A DNA stretch of 64,000 nucleotides from an uncultured Clostridia bacterium (GTDB taxonomy: Bacteria; Bacillota; Clostridia; TANB77; CAG-508). Positions 52,750 to 62,862 of the stretch are shown here, piece after piece. Within the stretch, counting starts at the first letter, position 1. Each line of letters opens with the position of its first letter. Under the pieces are notes generated by a model. The model saw nothing but the letters and a program-made list of their open reading frames with translations, was not told where the DNA came from and ran no database searches. Where the stretch lies: NCBI GenBank assembly GCA_947627185.1, contig CANQVF010000002.1:1-64000 (forward strand), read 5' to 3'. The position numbers and the translations under genes are program-made.

Positions 52750-53418
52750 ATGAAAGTATTAATAATAGAAGATGATAAAATATTAGCTAAAACTGTTGAG
52801 CAATGCATAAAAAATAAATATGATGTAGATCATGCCTATGATGGAGAAGAAGGTGTTCTTTATGCAAAGCAAGAAATTTATGATGCTATAATATTAGATA
52901 TAATGATGCCTATTATGAATGGTTATGAAGTTCTAAATACTTTAAGAAATAATAAAATTTATACGCCAGTTTTAATTTTAACAGCAAAAGATAGTATATC
53001 AGATAAAGTTATGGGATTTAGAAGTGGAGCAGATGATTATTTAGTAAAACCATTTAATAGAGAAGAATTAATTGTAAGATTAGAGGCTTTAATTAGACGT
53101 TCACAGGGAAATTATACTGAAAATATAATAGAGTTTAAGGATTTAAAATTAGATTTAAATAGTAGGAAAGCAATTTTAGGTAAGAAAGAAATAATTTTGC
53201 AAGGTAAACAATTTGATATGTTGGAGTACTTAATAAGTTCAAAAAATACTATTATAACAAAAGAGCAAATTTTTGATAAAATTTGGGGCTTTAATAGCGA
53301 AACAACAGCAAATGTAATTGAAGTATATGCAAGTGGTTTAAGAAAAGAATTAAAAAAAATTGGATATGATAAATATTTAAAAACTATTAGAGGAGTAGGA
53401 TATATTTGGTCTGAGTAA
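52750..53418 (+). CDS. OmpR-family response regulator
   Basis: 222 aa. The receiver has EDD (7-9), the phosphoacceptor Asp50 (AIILDIMMP) and the Lys in DYLVKPF. The C-terminal winged helix has FDMLEYLISSKNTIITKEQI and TANVIEVYASGLRKELKKIG. It pairs with the kinase 5 bp downstream. The signal and targets are not visible; the neighbours mgtE and clpC hint at envelope or stress functions only by position. Confidence 0.96.
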   Translation: MKVLIIEDDKILAKTVEQCIKNKYDVDHAYDGEEGVLYAKQEIYDAIILDIMMPIMNGYEVLNTLRNNKIYTPVLILTAKDSISDKVMGFRSGADDYLVKPFNREELIVRLEALIRRSQGNYTENIIEFKDLKLDLNSRKAILGKKEIILQGKQFDMLEYLISSKNTIITKEQIFDKIWGFNSETTANVIEVYASGLRKELKKIGYDKYLKTIRGVGYIWSE

Positions 53419-53423
53419 AAAAT

Positions 53424-54755
53424 ATGGAAGAAAAAGAAGAATTAAAATTAAAATTATTTAAACATATAATTTATAATATATTTGTTTTTATTTCTATTTT
53501 CATAGTATTTGGTCTATTTGTTTTTTTTATGGTAAAAAACAATATTTATAGTAATGTAAATAAAGAATTATATGAGAGTAAGGAAAGAATATTAGAGTTA
53601 GAAGAGTTGGAAGAATTTCCTTTTGATTTTATAACAGATAGAACAATATTAAGAAAAAATATTACAGATATTTTAAGTACAAATAATGCAAATGTTTATT
53701 CAATTACTAGTAAAATTGTAAATCCAAGTATTACGGTTATAGTAAGAGATGAAGAAGGTAATATAATTAATACAGATTTTGGTAAATTATCTGAATACAG
53801 TAATCAAATAGAATTTAATTTAAATAATCTTGATAAAATATATGAATTAACAATTAATAATAAATATTCATATAGGGGACTTAATTTTTTAATTGATAGT
53901 GATAAAGAAAATGAAGATAGATATGTTCAATTATTAATAAATACTACAAGTGAAAAATATTTAGTTAGCCAATATTTTGGAATTATTGCAACTGCAGTTG
54001 TAGTAGGATGCATTCTTTCTATATTTGCAAGTTATATATTATCTAAAAAAACATTAAAACCATTAAGTGATAATTTAATTAGACAAATGGAGTTTGTTCA
54101 AAATGTTTCACATGAATTAAGAACACCTCTTACAATTATTCAAGCAAAGCAAGAATTATTACTTCAAGAACCAAATAAAAAAATAATAGATAAAACTGAA
54201 GAAATTGCACTTACTTTGAATGAAACCAAAAGATTGTCAAAGCTTGTTCAAGATTTATTATTACTTTCAAGAGCAGATTCTAGTAAAATAAATTTGCAAA
54301 AAGAAAATATAAATATAGATGAGTATATTAAAGAAATAATTAATCCGTATAAAGAAATAGCTGAAATGCAAAATAAAGAAATTAATTTAGAATTAAATTA
54401 TAAAATGGATATTAATGTTGATGCTAGTAAAATTTATCAGTTAATGATTATATTGTTAGACAATGCAATAAAATATACAGAAGAAAATGATATTATAGAA
54501 ATAAAAACTTATAATAAAGATAATAAATGTGTTATTGAAATTAGAGATACTGGTATTGGAGTTAGTGAAGATGGATTAAAAAGAATTTTTGAAAGATTTT
54601 ATAGGGAAGATACAGCTAGAAGTAGAGAAACTGGTGGAACAGGACTTGGACTTTCAATAGCTAATGTAATTGTATCAGCACATGGTGGTACAATAAAAGC
54701 AAGCCATAATCAACCAAAAGGAACTATTTTTACTATAAAATTACCAAAAAATTAA
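53424..54755 (+). CDS. Sensor histidine kinase
   Basis: 443 aa. Helices at about 15-37 and 183-206 enclose an outside sensor domain of about 145 aa. HisKA has FVQNVSHELRTPLTII (His230). The HATPase part has the N box IILLDNAIKYT, IRDTGIGVSEDGLKRIFERF and TGGTGLGLSIANVIVSAHG. No HAMP motif is obvious. Its partner regulator precedes it. No RBS of note; start 5 bp after the regulator. Confidence 0.95.
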   Translation: MEEKEELKLKLFKHIIYNIFVFISIFIVFGLFVFFMVKNNIYSNVNKELYESKERILELEELEEFPFDFITDRTILRKNITDILSTNNANVYSITSKIVNPSITVIVRDEEGNIINTDFGKLSEYSNQIEFNLNNLDKIYELTINNKYSYRGLNFLIDSDKENEDRYVQLLINTTSEKYLVSQYFGIIATAVVVGCILSIFASYILSKKTLKPLSDNLIRQMEFVQNVSHELRTPLTIIQAKQELLLQEPNKKIIDKTEEIALTLNETKRLSKLVQDLLLLSRADSSKINLQKENINIDEYIKEIINPYKEIAEMQNKEINLELNYKMDINVDASKIYQLMIILLDNAIKYTEENDIIEIKTYNKDNKCVIEIRDTGIGVSEDGLKRIFERFYREDTARSRETGGTGLGLSIANVIVSAHGGTIKASHNQPKGTIFTIKLPKN

Positions 54756-54790
54756 TATAAATTTTATAAAAAATTAATTAAATAAGTTTA

Positions 54791-54840
54791 AAAAGCCTTC
54801 TAAATGAGTATATTATTTATATGATTTTTAGGAGGTTTTT
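54791..54840 (+). promoter_or_regulatory. Hairpin burying the clpC ribosome binding site
   Basis: A continuous 14-bp stem (54791-54804/54827-54840, two G-T pairs) contains the whole Shine-Dalgarno AGGAGG (54830-54835) in its 3' arm; the start codon follows at 54844. The 22-nt loop is A/T only plus a few G. As RNA it would keep translation low and melt with rising temperature. It can also act as a terminator of the kinase transcript, since T's follow. Neither use is proven. Confidence 0.6.
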
Positions 54841-54843
54841 TAT

Positions 54844-57309
54844 ATGGTTTATAAATTTACTAAAAGTGGAGAAAAAGTTTTAGAAATAGCAAATGAATTA
54901 GCCACAGACTTAGGTCATAGCTATATAGGAACAGAACATATATTGTATGGTTTAGCTTGTGAAGAAAATGGTGTTGCTGGTAAAGTATTAGAAAACCAAG
55001 ATATTATGCCAGAGGATATTTTGGACAAAATAGAAGAAATGATTGGAGGGCAAGTTAAAGAAAGTTTTTCTGTTTTAGGTTTTACTCCTAGAACCAAAAA
55101 AATATTAGAAAATGCTTATATAGAAGCAAAAAAATTAGGCTCTAATTATATAGGAACAGAACATATTTTAGTTGGTATAATAAAAGAAACTGACAGTTTA
55201 GCAAATAAAATTTTAATTAGTTTAAATGTTATGCCAGATAATATTTATTCAGATATTGCTAAAACTTTGAATGAATTTGAAAGTAATATAAACAGTAGTG
55301 AGCAAAATAAAGAAGATAATACAAATTTCACATTATCACAAAATTTAAGTCAATTTGGAAATGATTTAACAAAACAAGCAATGGAGGGAAAGTTAGATCC
55401 AGTAATTGGTAGAAATGAAGAAACAGATAGAATAATAGAAATACTATCTAGAAGAACTAAAAATAATCCTTGTTTAATTGGAGAACCAGGAGTTGGGAAA
55501 ACTGCTGTAATAGAAGGATTGGCACAAAAAATAGTAAATGGAAATATACCAGAAAACCTAAAAGATAAAAAAGTTGTTACTTTAGATATAACATCTATGG
55601 TAGCAGGTGCTAAATATAGAGGTGATTTTGAAGATAGAGTAAAAAAATGTTTAGCAGAAGTAAAAAAATCAAAAGATATAATTTTATTTATTGATGAAAT
55701 TCATACAATTGTTGGAGCTGGCGCAGCAGAAGGTGCAATAGATGCAGCAAATATTTTAAAACCGCTTTTGGCTAGAGGAGAAATACAAGTAGTTGGTGCA
55801 ACTACACTAAAAGAATATAGAAAATATATAGAAAAAGATACAGCTTTAGAAAGAAGATTTCAACCAGTAAATATAGAAGAACCAACAATAGAAGATTCTA
55901 AGAAGATATTGAAAGGACTAAGAGATAAATACGAGGCTCATCATAATGTAAAAATTACAGATGAAGCTATTGATACTGCTGTTGAATTATCAAATAGATA
56001 TATTAATGATAGATTTTTACCAGATAAAGCAATAGATTTAATTGATGAAGCATCTGCAAAAGTAAAATTAAAGGCTTTTGTTGAACCAGAGCATTTAAAA
56101 AATTTAGAAAAAGAATTAGAGAAAATTATTAATGAAAAAGAAGAAGCAATAAATATTCAAAATTATGAAAGAGCTGCAAAACTAAGAGACAAAGAAAACG
56201 AGTTATTAGAAGAATTGGAAAAAGAAAATGATAAATGGAAAAATAAAAATAATAAAAAAATAATTAATATTGAAAAAGAAGACATAGAAACAATTATTTC
56301 TAGATGGACAGGAATTCCAATTTATAAAATTACAGAAAGTGAAAATGAGAAGCTTAGAAATTTAGAAATTTCCTTGCATAAAAGAGTTATAGGACAAGAT
56401 GAAGCAGTTAAGTCTGTTTCAAAAGCAATAAGAAGGAGTAGAGTGGGACTAAAGGATCCAAATAGACCAATAGGTTCCTTTTTATTCTTAGGACCAACAG
56501 GAGTTGGAAAAACAGAACTTACAAAAGCTTTGGCTGAAAGTTTATTTGGAAATGAAAATTCTATGATAAGAATAGATATGTCTGAATATATGGAAAGTCA
56601 TTCAGTTTCTAAATTAATTGGATCTCCACCAGGATATGTTGGATATGAGGAAAATAATGGACTTACAGAAAAGATTAGAAGAAAACCGTATTCTGTAATA
56701 TTGTTTGATGAAGTAGAAAAAGCACATAATGATGTAATGAATATTCTACTTCAAATTTTGGAAGATGGAATTTTAACAGATAGTCAAGGAAAAACAGTTA
56801 GTTTTAAAAATTCAGTAATAATAATGACATCAAATATTGGTGCAAGAGAAATAACAGAAAGAAAAAAATTGGGATTTTCTGGAAATGATTATTCTCAAGA
56901 AAAAGAATATAATGATATAAGAAAAATGGTAAATGATGAATTAAAGAGAGAATTGAAACCAGAATTTATAAATAGAATAGATGAAATAGTAATTTTTCAT
57001 AAATTAACAGATAATGAAATAATAGAGATAATAAATTTAATGCTTAATAAAGTTAAAAATAGACTTAAAAATCAAGGTTATTATTTAGAGTTTGATAAAT
57101 CTATAAAGGAATTAATAAAAGAAAAAGGTACTGACATAAATTATGGTGCAAGACCAATAAGAAGAGCAGTTCAAAATTATGTAGAAGATAAATTAGCAGA
57201 AGGAATTTTAAATGGAGAAATAAATAAAAATGAAAATAAAGTAATTTTGGCTGATGGAGAAAATATTTGTTTTAAAAATTTAACTGATATTTTAATTTCA
57301 AATAAATAA
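54844..57309 (+). CDS. clpC: ClpC-type AAA+ chaperone
   Basis: 821 aa. Two N-terminal Clp repeats ([11 protein letters not shown] and [11 protein letters not shown]). AAA-1 has [14 protein letters not shown] and [12 protein letters not shown]-like coiled middle domain ([19 protein letters not shown]) is typical of ClpC. AAA-2 has [14 protein letters not shown] and [22 protein letters not shown] and ARPIRRAVQ follow. It unfolds substrates for ClpP. No ctsR or mcsAB precedes it, unlike the usual Bacillota operon, so control must differ here. Confidence 0.97.
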   Translation: MVYKFTKSGEKVLEIANELATDLGHSYIGTEHILYGLACEENGVAGKVLENQDIMPEDILDKIEEMIGGQVKESFSVLGFTPRTKKILENAYIEAKKLGSNYIGTEHILVGIIKETDSLANKILISLNVMPDNIYSDIAKTLNEFESNINSSEQNKEDNTNFTLSQNLSQFGNDLTKQAMEGKLDPVIGRNEETDRIIEILSRRTKNNPCLIGEPGVGKTAVIEGLAQKIVNGNIPENLKDKKVVTLDITSMVAGAKYRGDFEDRVKKCLAEVKKSKDIILFIDEIHTIVGAGAAEGAIDAANILKPLLARGEIQVVGATTLKEYRKYIEKDTALERRFQPVNIEEPTIEDSKKILKGLRDKYEAHHNVKITDEAIDTAVELSNRYINDRFLPDKAIDLIDEASAKVKLKAFVEPEHLKNLEKELEKIINEKEEAINIQNYERAAKLRDKENELLEELEKENDKWKNKNNKKIINIEKEDIETIISRWTGIPIYKITESENEKLRNLEISLHKRVIGQDEAVKSVSKAIRRSRVGLKDPNRPIGSFLFLGPTGVGKTELTKALAESLFGNENSMIRIDMSEYMESHSVSKLIGSPPGYVGYEENNGLTEKIRRKPYSVILFDEVEKAHNDVMNILLQILEDGILTDSQGKTVSFKNSVIIMTSNIGAREITERKKLGFSGNDYSQEKEYNDIRKMVNDELKRELKPEFINRIDEIVIFHKLTDNEIIEIINLMLNKVKNRLKNQGYYLEFDKSIKELIKEKGTDINYGARPIRRAVQNYVEDKLAEGILNGEINKNENKVILADGENICFKNLTDILISNK

Positions 57310-57310
57310 A

Positions 57311-57358
57311 AAAAACTCAAATTGCTAAATAATTTTTAGTAGTTTGAGTTTTTTTTAT
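57311..57358. terminator. clpC terminator
   Basis: AAAAACTCAAA (57311-57321) pairs with TTTGAGTTTTT (57343-57353), with further pairing inside, then T's. Because a minus-strand gene ends at 57387, it may serve both. Confidence 0.85.
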
Positions 57359-57386
57359 TTAAATATTTTTAAGTAATATAAACATT

Positions 57387-58253
57387 TTATAAATTTTCTG
57401 GATGAACATGAACAACTGCTTTTTCAATTTTGTTTAAAGCTTCAACATCCTTTTCTAAATGATTAGCAAGTTTATGACTTTCGTATGTGCTCATATTTCC
57501 ATCAACTGTTATAGTAAAAATAACAAAATAGTTATATCCAATTGGAATAGAATAAAGATTATAGCAATTTTTTATATCTTTATGTGACTTAACTAAATTC
57601 ATAATAACTTCTTTAGTTTTATCATCTAAAGAAACGTCCATAAGTACATTATAGCTTTCAAAAAATATTTCAAATCCTGTAGTTAAAATCCATATAGAAA
57701 TTCCAACACCAACTATTCCATCAACCCAATAAATATTTAAAAGTCCAAATAGAATAGAAATAAGAGTAAAAGTAGTAACTATGCAATCATTTTTATGGTC
57801 TTTATAATTAGATTTTAAAAGTATGCTATCATATTTTTTATATAATTTTTTAGTATATATGTATAATATAAATTTAGTAATTATAGTAATAATACATACA
57901 ATTACTAAAATCCAAGAAAATTCAAAATAAGATTTTTTTATTAATCTAACAATGGAATCTATTAAAACTTTGAAAGAAACTAAAATCATAGTTATACTAA
58001 TAAAAAGTGAGAAAATATATTCTGCTTTCCCATGTCCAAAGTTGTGGTCATTATCTTTGGGCTCACTTGAAATTTTATTTCCAATAAAAGTCATAAGAGA
58101 TGCAATAATGTCTGATGCACTATTTACGCTATCTGCAATCATAGCTTGACTTTTTGTTATAAATCCAATTATAGCCTTTATTATAAGTAAAAATATATTT
58201 CCTAAAATTCCTGCAATTCCAGCTAATTTAATACTTTTAAATTTATCTTGCAT
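57387..58253 (-). CDS. Cation diffusion facilitator transporter
   Basis: 288 aa, six membrane helices. The metal site in helix 2 reads ADSVNSASDI, followed by the loop DNDHNFGHGKAEYIFSLF (the CDF 'H-x-F-G-H-G-K-x-E' motif). Helix 5 has IYWVDGIVGVGISIWI. The C-terminal cytoplasmic domain has YESHKLANHLEKDVE and a final VVHVHPENL. It exports Zn, Mn, Fe or Cd with proton exchange. Start ATG 58253 with GGAGG on the minus strand. Confidence 0.93.
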   Translation of the reverse strand: MQDKFKSIKLAGIAGILGNIFLLIIKAIIGFITKSQAMIADSVNSASDIIASLMTFIGNKISSEPKDNDHNFGHGKAEYIFSLFISITMILVSFKVLIDSIVRLIKKSYFEFSWILVIVCIITIITKFILYIYTKKLYKKYDSILLKSNYKDHKNDCIVTTFTLISILFGLLNIYWVDGIVGVGISIWILTTGFEIFFESYNVLMDVSLDDKTKEVIMNLVKSHKDIKNCYNLYSIPIGYNYFVIFTITVDGNMSTYESHKLANHLEKDVEALNKIEKAVVHVHPENL

Positions 58254-58411
58254 AAAATAACCTCCATATATATAAATAATATGATACCATACAATTAAAA
58301 AATTACAAGATTTTTATTAAAATAAAATGTTTTTAAAATAATTAAATTTTTATTATTAAATAAAGAAAATCAATAAAATTTTTAATTTTTCTTTTAAATA
58401 TAATAATTATG

Positions 58412-58420
58412 TGATATAAT
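58412..58420 (+). promoter_or_regulatory. Extended -10 promoter of leuS
   Basis: TG at 58412-58413 then TATAAT (58415-58420). The -35 position (TTTTAA, 58392-58397) is poor. No T-box leader is visible in the 47 nt to the start codon. Confidence 0.6.
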
Positions 58421-58466
58421 ACCAATCATATTTTGAGAATATTAAAAGAATATGGGGGAATGAAAA

Positions 58467-60923
58467 ATGAATTATTCTAAACAAGTGGATTTAAAATGGC
58501 AAAAAAAGTGGAAAGAGGATGGATTATATAAATTTGATGCTAATAGTAAAAAACCAAAATTTTATGCATTAGAAATGTTTTCATATCCTTCAGGTGCAAA
58601 ATTACATTTAGGACATTGGTTTAATTTTGCTCCAGCAGATTCTTTTGCTAGATTTAAAAAAATGCAAGGCTATAATGTTTTTCATCCAATGGGATTTGAT
58701 GCATTTGGTCTTCCAGCAGAAAATTATGCAATTAAAACTGGTATACATCCAGAAGATTCAACAAGAAAAAATATAGAAACAATGAAAAGACAACTAGAAG
58801 AAATGGGCGGTTCTTATGATTGGGATTACTCAGTTGAAACATGTATGCCAAATTATTATAAATGGACACAATGGATTTTTACAAAATTATATGAAGCAGG
58901 ATTAGCTTATAAAAAAGAGGCACCAGTTAACTGGTGTGATAGCTGTAAAACAGTTTTAGCAAATGAGCAAGTTATAGATTGTAAATGTGAGAGATGTGGA
59001 ACTGTTATTGAAAGAAAGAAACTTGCACAATGGTTTTTCAAAATCACAGATTATGCAGAAGAACTATTAGATTGTTTGAAAGACTTGGATTGGCCAGAAT
59101 CTACTAAAAAAGTTCAAACAAACTGGATTGGAAAATCTTATGGTAGTGAAGCTAAATTTAAAATTGAAAATACAGATTTAGAACTTACAGTATTTTCTAC
59201 AAGGATAGATACGATTTATGGTGTAACATATATGGTAATTGCGCCTGAAAGTGATATTGTTAAGAAAATAACAACACCAGAGCAAAAAGAAAAAGTAGAA
59301 AAATATGTTCAAAACACTTTAAAATTAAACGAAATTGATAGATTATCAACAGAAAGAGAAAAAACTGGGGAATTTACAGGAGCTTATGCAATAAATCCTC
59401 TTACAGGTGATAAAATTCCAATTTGGATAGCAGATTATGTTTTAGAAGATTATGGAACAGGACAAGTTATGGCTGTACCGGCACATGATGAAAGAGATTA
59501 TGAATTTGCTATAAAATATAATTTACCTATCAAACAAGTAGTAACAAGTAAAAACAATGAACAAGTGGAATTACCATATACAGAATATGGAATATTAGTA
59601 AATAGTGGAAAATTTGATGGATTAACAACAGAAGAAGCAAAAAATAAAATTACTGAAGAATTAGAAAAACAAAAAGTTGGAACAAAAACGATTAATTACA
59701 GATTAAAAGATTGGTTAATTTCTAGACAAAGATATTGGGGAGCACCTATCCCAATTATAAATTGTGAAAAATGTGGAACAGTTGCTGTACCAGAAGAAGA
59801 TTTACCAGTTCTTTTACCTTATGATGTTGAATTTAGGCCAGATGGGGAATCACCACTTAAAAAATCAAAAGAATTTATGGAATGTAAATGTCCAAAATGT
59901 GGAGCTCCAGCTACTAGAGAAGCAGATACACTAGATACTTTTGTTTGTTCTTCTTGGTATCAATTAAGATATCCAGATGCAAAAAATGATAAGAAGGCAT
60001 TTGATAGAGATGTTATAAATAAAATGGCTCCAGCAGATGTTTATGTTGGTGGAAAAGAACATGCTGCAATGCACTTAATTTATGCAAGATTTATGACAAA
60101 AGCTTTGCGTGATTTAGGATATTTAGATTTTGATGAACCATTTAAAAGATTAGTTCATCAAGGCATGATATTAGGACCAGATGGAAACAAAATGAGTAAA
60201 AGTAAAGGAAACACTGTGTCACCAGATGAATACATAGATAAATATGGTGCAGATATATTTAGAATGTATTTAATGTTTGGTTTTGATTATAAAAATGGTG
60301 GTCCTTGGGATGATAAGGGAATAGAAGCAATGACAAGATATTTTACTAGAATTGAAAAATTAGTTGATTCTATTACTAATAATGAAATATCTTATGGTGA
60401 AGAAAAAGAATTATCAATTGAAGAAAAAGATCTTTTAAGAGTAAAAGCAAGAACAATAAAATCAATGACACAAGATATACAAGAATTTCAATTTAATACA
60501 GCTATTGCAAGACACATGGAATTATTAAACCAAATAAATGAATATTTAAGAGTAAGCAAAAATATAAACGAAAAAATATTTAAACAAGTAGTTACAGAAT
60601 ATTTAATACTTTTAGCACCACTTGCTCCACATTTTGCTGAAGAGTTGTGGAAAAATTATGGAAAAGAAACTTCAATTCATAAAGAAGAATGGCCAAAAGT
60701 AAACGAAGAAGAATTAAATGGTGGAACAAAACAAGTACCAATTCAAATAAATGGTAAATTAAAAGATTGCATTTCAGTTGATGCAGAAGCAAGTAATGAA
60801 GAAATTTTAGAATTAATTAAGAAAAGTCCAAAAATTGTGGAAGCATATAATAATTTTGAAATTAAAAAAGAAATTTATGTGCCAGGAAAAATTTATAATT
60901 TAGTAACTGGAAATAAGAAATAA
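58467..60923 (+). CDS. leuS: Leucyl-tRNA synthetase
   Basis: 818 aa. HIGH is KLHLGHWF (51-58). A zinc-binding segment is CDSCKTVLANEQ..CKCERCG. The CP1 editing domain runs over about 220-410 (TRIDTIYGVTYMVIAPE, GTGQVMAVPAHDERDYEF). A second Cys cluster is CEKCGTVAVPEEDLP then CKCPKCGAPATREADTLDTF. KMSKS is NKMSKSKGN at about 571. It charges tRNA-Leu; the tRNA-Leu(UAA) fragment at 568 is one of its former substrate types. Confidence 0.98.
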   Translation: MNYSKQVDLKWQKKWKEDGLYKFDANSKKPKFYALEMFSYPSGAKLHLGHWFNFAPADSFARFKKMQGYNVFHPMGFDAFGLPAENYAIKTGIHPEDSTRKNIETMKRQLEEMGGSYDWDYSVETCMPNYYKWTQWIFTKLYEAGLAYKKEAPVNWCDSCKTVLANEQVIDCKCERCGTVIERKKLAQWFFKITDYAEELLDCLKDLDWPESTKKVQTNWIGKSYGSEAKFKIENTDLELTVFSTRIDTIYGVTYMVIAPESDIVKKITTPEQKEKVEKYVQNTLKLNEIDRLSTEREKTGEFTGAYAINPLTGDKIPIWIADYVLEDYGTGQVMAVPAHDERDYEFAIKYNLPIKQVVTSKNNEQVELPYTEYGILVNSGKFDGLTTEEAKNKITEELEKQKVGTKTINYRLKDWLISRQRYWGAPIPIINCEKCGTVAVPEEDLPVLLPYDVEFRPDGESPLKKSKEFMECKCPKCGAPATREADTLDTFVCSSWYQLRYPDAKNDKKAFDRDVINKMAPADVYVGGKEHAAMHLIYARFMTKALRDLGYLDFDEPFKRLVHQGMILGPDGNKMSKSKGNTVSPDEYIDKYGADIFRMYLMFGFDYKNGGPWDDKGIEAMTRYFTRIEKLVDSITNNEISYGEEKELSIEEKDLLRVKARTIKSMTQDIQEFQFNTAIARHMELLNQINEYLRVSKNINEKIFKQVVTEYLILLAPLAPHFAEELWKNYGKETSIHKEEWPKVNEEELNGGTKQVPIQINGKLKDCISVDAEASNEEILELIKKSPKIVEAYNNFEIKKEIYVPGKIYNLVTGNKK

Positions 60924-60956
60924 TTATTATTTATGAAATTTTATTATTAAAGAAAT

Positions 60957-61119
60957 AACTGTTATGGTGCTTATATATAACTTTAAAAAGTGATGCGTAA
61001 GCGACCAACCGAAGCGCAAGCGAAGGGCGAATGGAGCAATCTTCATTTTGTTTTATTTTAAAAAAGAAGATTGCGACACCAAGTCACTATTAAAGTTATA
61101 TATAAGCACCATAATAGTT
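60957..61119 (+). repeat. Structured RNA-like element, copy 2
   Basis: 30-bp arms (60957-60986/61090-61119) with one G-T pair and no mismatch. Their sequence is unrelated to the arms of copy 1. The core is nearly the same as in copy 1: stem GTGAT/GTCAC (60990-60994/61083-61087, C changed to T but still pairing as G-T). Hairpin A is TGC-GTAA-GCG (60994-61003). Hairpin B is CC-GAA-GC-GCAA-GC-GAA-GG (61009-61026). The linker is GGCGAATGGA. Hairpin C is GCAATCTTC/GAAGATTGC (61036-61044/61066-61074), followed by the tail GACACCAA. Differences fall in loops or keep base pairs. Confidence 0.8.
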
Positions 61120-61163
61120 AAAGTATTAAGATAATTTAATAAATAATATTTGAATTTAAAATA

Positions 61164-61192
61164 TTGATTTAAAAAATTCTATATGTTATAAT
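61164..61192 (+). promoter_or_regulatory. Promoter of the 61229 gene
   Basis: TTGATT (61164-61169), 17-bp spacer, TATAAT (61187-61192) with extended TG. Confidence 0.85.
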
Positions 61193-61228
61193 CATCTTGA
61201 TTTAACAAAAGAAAGATAGGTGTTATTT

Positions 61229-61564
61229 TTGATATTTGTAGCAATAATAATTTTGCTATTAATGATGATTGTTTTACTTACTTTACTTGCAGTTGCTCAA
61301 ATAAAAATGGCTGGTATCGAAGTAAAGGATTTTTGGTCTTTCATTAAAGCAAATGATACTTTAAATAAATTATATGCTTTTTCTGTAAAATATGAAAAAC
61401 TTAGTCCACAACAACAGATTATGTTTTTACATGAAGCAGATACTATATTTGATGCTTTTGCAAAAGTACCAGATATGCTTTGGGAAGAAGAATATCCAAA
61501 ATACATGAAAATATTAGATAAGTATAAAGATATTAAAATAAAAAGATGGGAATCTCAAGATTAA
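61229..61564 (+). CDS. Small membrane-anchored protein, 111 aa
   Basis: AGATAGGTG places the start at TTG 61229 (GTG 61220 overlaps that RBS). An N-terminal helix (1-24, IFVAIIILLLMMIVLLTLLA) is followed by a soluble helical part with KDFWSFIKANDTLNKLYAFS, KLSPQQQIMFLHEADTIFDA and a final DMLWEEEYPKYMKILDKYK. The aromatic W/Y-rich sequence looks like a protein-binding surface. No family recognised. The stop codon lies in the terminator loop. Confidence 0.75.
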   Translation: MIFVAIIILLLMMIVLLTLLAVAQIKMAGIEVKDFWSFIKANDTLNKLYAFSVKYEKLSPQQQIMFLHEADTIFDAFAKVPDMLWEEEYPKYMKILDKYKDIKIKRWESQD

Positions 61565-61580
61565 TGAGATTCTTTTTTTT
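61550..61580 (+). terminator. Terminator with stop codon in loop
   Basis: GAATCTC (61550-61556) pairs with GAGATTC (61566-61572), then eight T. The stop TAA (61562-61564) is in the loop. Confidence 0.9.
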
Positions 61581-61643
61581 TCACATTTTTTTGTTATTCA
61601 CATATTATATAAATATATAGAAAAATAGAAGAAAGGTATAAAT

Positions 61644-62789
61644 ATGAATATGAATGTAAAATATTTTGATCATGCAGCGACAACTTCAGTTGATGAAAGA
61701 GTATTAAAAGAAATGTTACCTTATTTTTCAGAAAATTATGGAAATCCTTCTTCTGTATATAGTATAGGAAAAGAAAATAAAGAAATTATAAATATTTATA
61801 GAATGAAAATTGCAAATATTTTAGGTGCAAGAGTAAATGAAATATATTTTACAAGCTGTGGAAGTGAAAGTGATAATTTAATATTAAAGGGAATAGCTTT
61901 TGCAAATAAAAATATAGGAAATCATATTATAACAACACAAATAGAACATCCAGCCATTTTAGATACTTGTAAATTTTTAGAAAAATTTGGATTTAAAATA
62001 ACATATTTGAAACCGAAAGAAAATGGAATTATAGATATAAATGATTTAGAAAAAAGTATAACACGAAGTACTATCTTGATAAGTGTTATGTTTGCAAACA
62101 ATGAAATTGGAACGATTCAACCAATAAAAGAAATTGGTGAAATTGCTAAAAAAAATAAAATATTTTTTCATACAGATGCAGTTCAAGCAATTGGAAATGT
62201 TGATATAAATGTTAAAGAATATAATATAGATGCTTTATCTATGTCTGCTCATAAATTTTATGGACCAAAAGGAATGGGAGTTGCATATATTAATGAAAAT
62301 GTACCATTCATGAGAATGCAAGATGGTGGGCATCAAGAAAGAAATAAAAGAGCGGGTACTGAAAATGTAGCTGGAATAGTTGGAACAGGAAAAGCCTTGG
62401 AAATTGCAACTATGGAATTATCAAAATATAATACTCATATAAAAAAATTAAGAGATTTTTATATTTCTGAAATTATGAAAAGAATAAAATATGTAAAATT
62501 AAATGGCGATTTAGAAAAAAGACTTTCTGGAAATGCAAATATATCATTTAGTGGTGTAGATGGAAGTTTATTATTAGAAGAATTGGATAAAAAAAATATA
62601 TGTGCATCAAGTGGTTCAGCATGTAGTGCAGGACTTTTAAATCCATCTCATGTTTTGCTTGCAATAGGTGTTCCAAAGAATTTAGCACGAAGTAGTTTAA
62701 GAATAACTTTTGGAAAAGAAAATACTTTGGAAGATACGAAATATTTAGTAGATAATATAGAAGAAATTGTAAATAGATTAAGACATTAA
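61644..62789 (+). CDS. Cysteine desulfurase (NifS/IscS-like)
   Basis: 381 aa PLP enzyme. FDHAATTSVDERVL at the start, TSCGSESDN, the PLP Lys in SAHKFYGPKGMG (about 205), and the catalytic Cys in SSGSACSAGLLNPSHVLLA (the type I loop with its extra residues). It delivers sulfur for Fe-S clusters or tRNA thiolation. No iscU or mnmA is adjacent. RBS GAAAGG. Confidence 0.94.
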   Translation: MNMNVKYFDHAATTSVDERVLKEMLPYFSENYGNPSSVYSIGKENKEIINIYRMKIANILGARVNEIYFTSCGSESDNLILKGIAFANKNIGNHIITTQIEHPAILDTCKFLEKFGFKITYLKPKENGIIDINDLEKSITRSTILISVMFANNEIGTIQPIKEIGEIAKKNKIFFHTDAVQAIGNVDINVKEYNIDALSMSAHKFYGPKGMGVAYINENVPFMRMQDGGHQERNKRAGTENVAGIVGTGKALEIATMELSKYNTHIKKLRDFYISEIMKRIKYVKLNGDLEKRLSGNANISFSGVDGSLLLEELDKKNICASSGSACSAGLLNPSHVLLAIGVPKNLARSSLRITFGKENTLEDTKYLVDNIEEIVNRLRH

Positions 62790-62806
62790 TTTTTAATTAA
62801 AATTAA

Positions 62807-62842
62807 AATGAACTTAAATTATAATAATTTAAGTTCATTTTT
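62807..62842. terminator. Bidirectional terminator
   Basis: A near-perfect 15-bp palindrome (62808-62822/62824-62838) with T-rich sequence on both sides, between converging genes. Confidence 0.85.
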
Positions 62843-62862
62843 AGCATTATATTTAATAAATT

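Noticed and set aside
58421..58466. T-box leader before leuS (and trpS)
   Set aside because: No T-box sequence, specifier hairpin or terminator/antiterminator pair in the short leaders.
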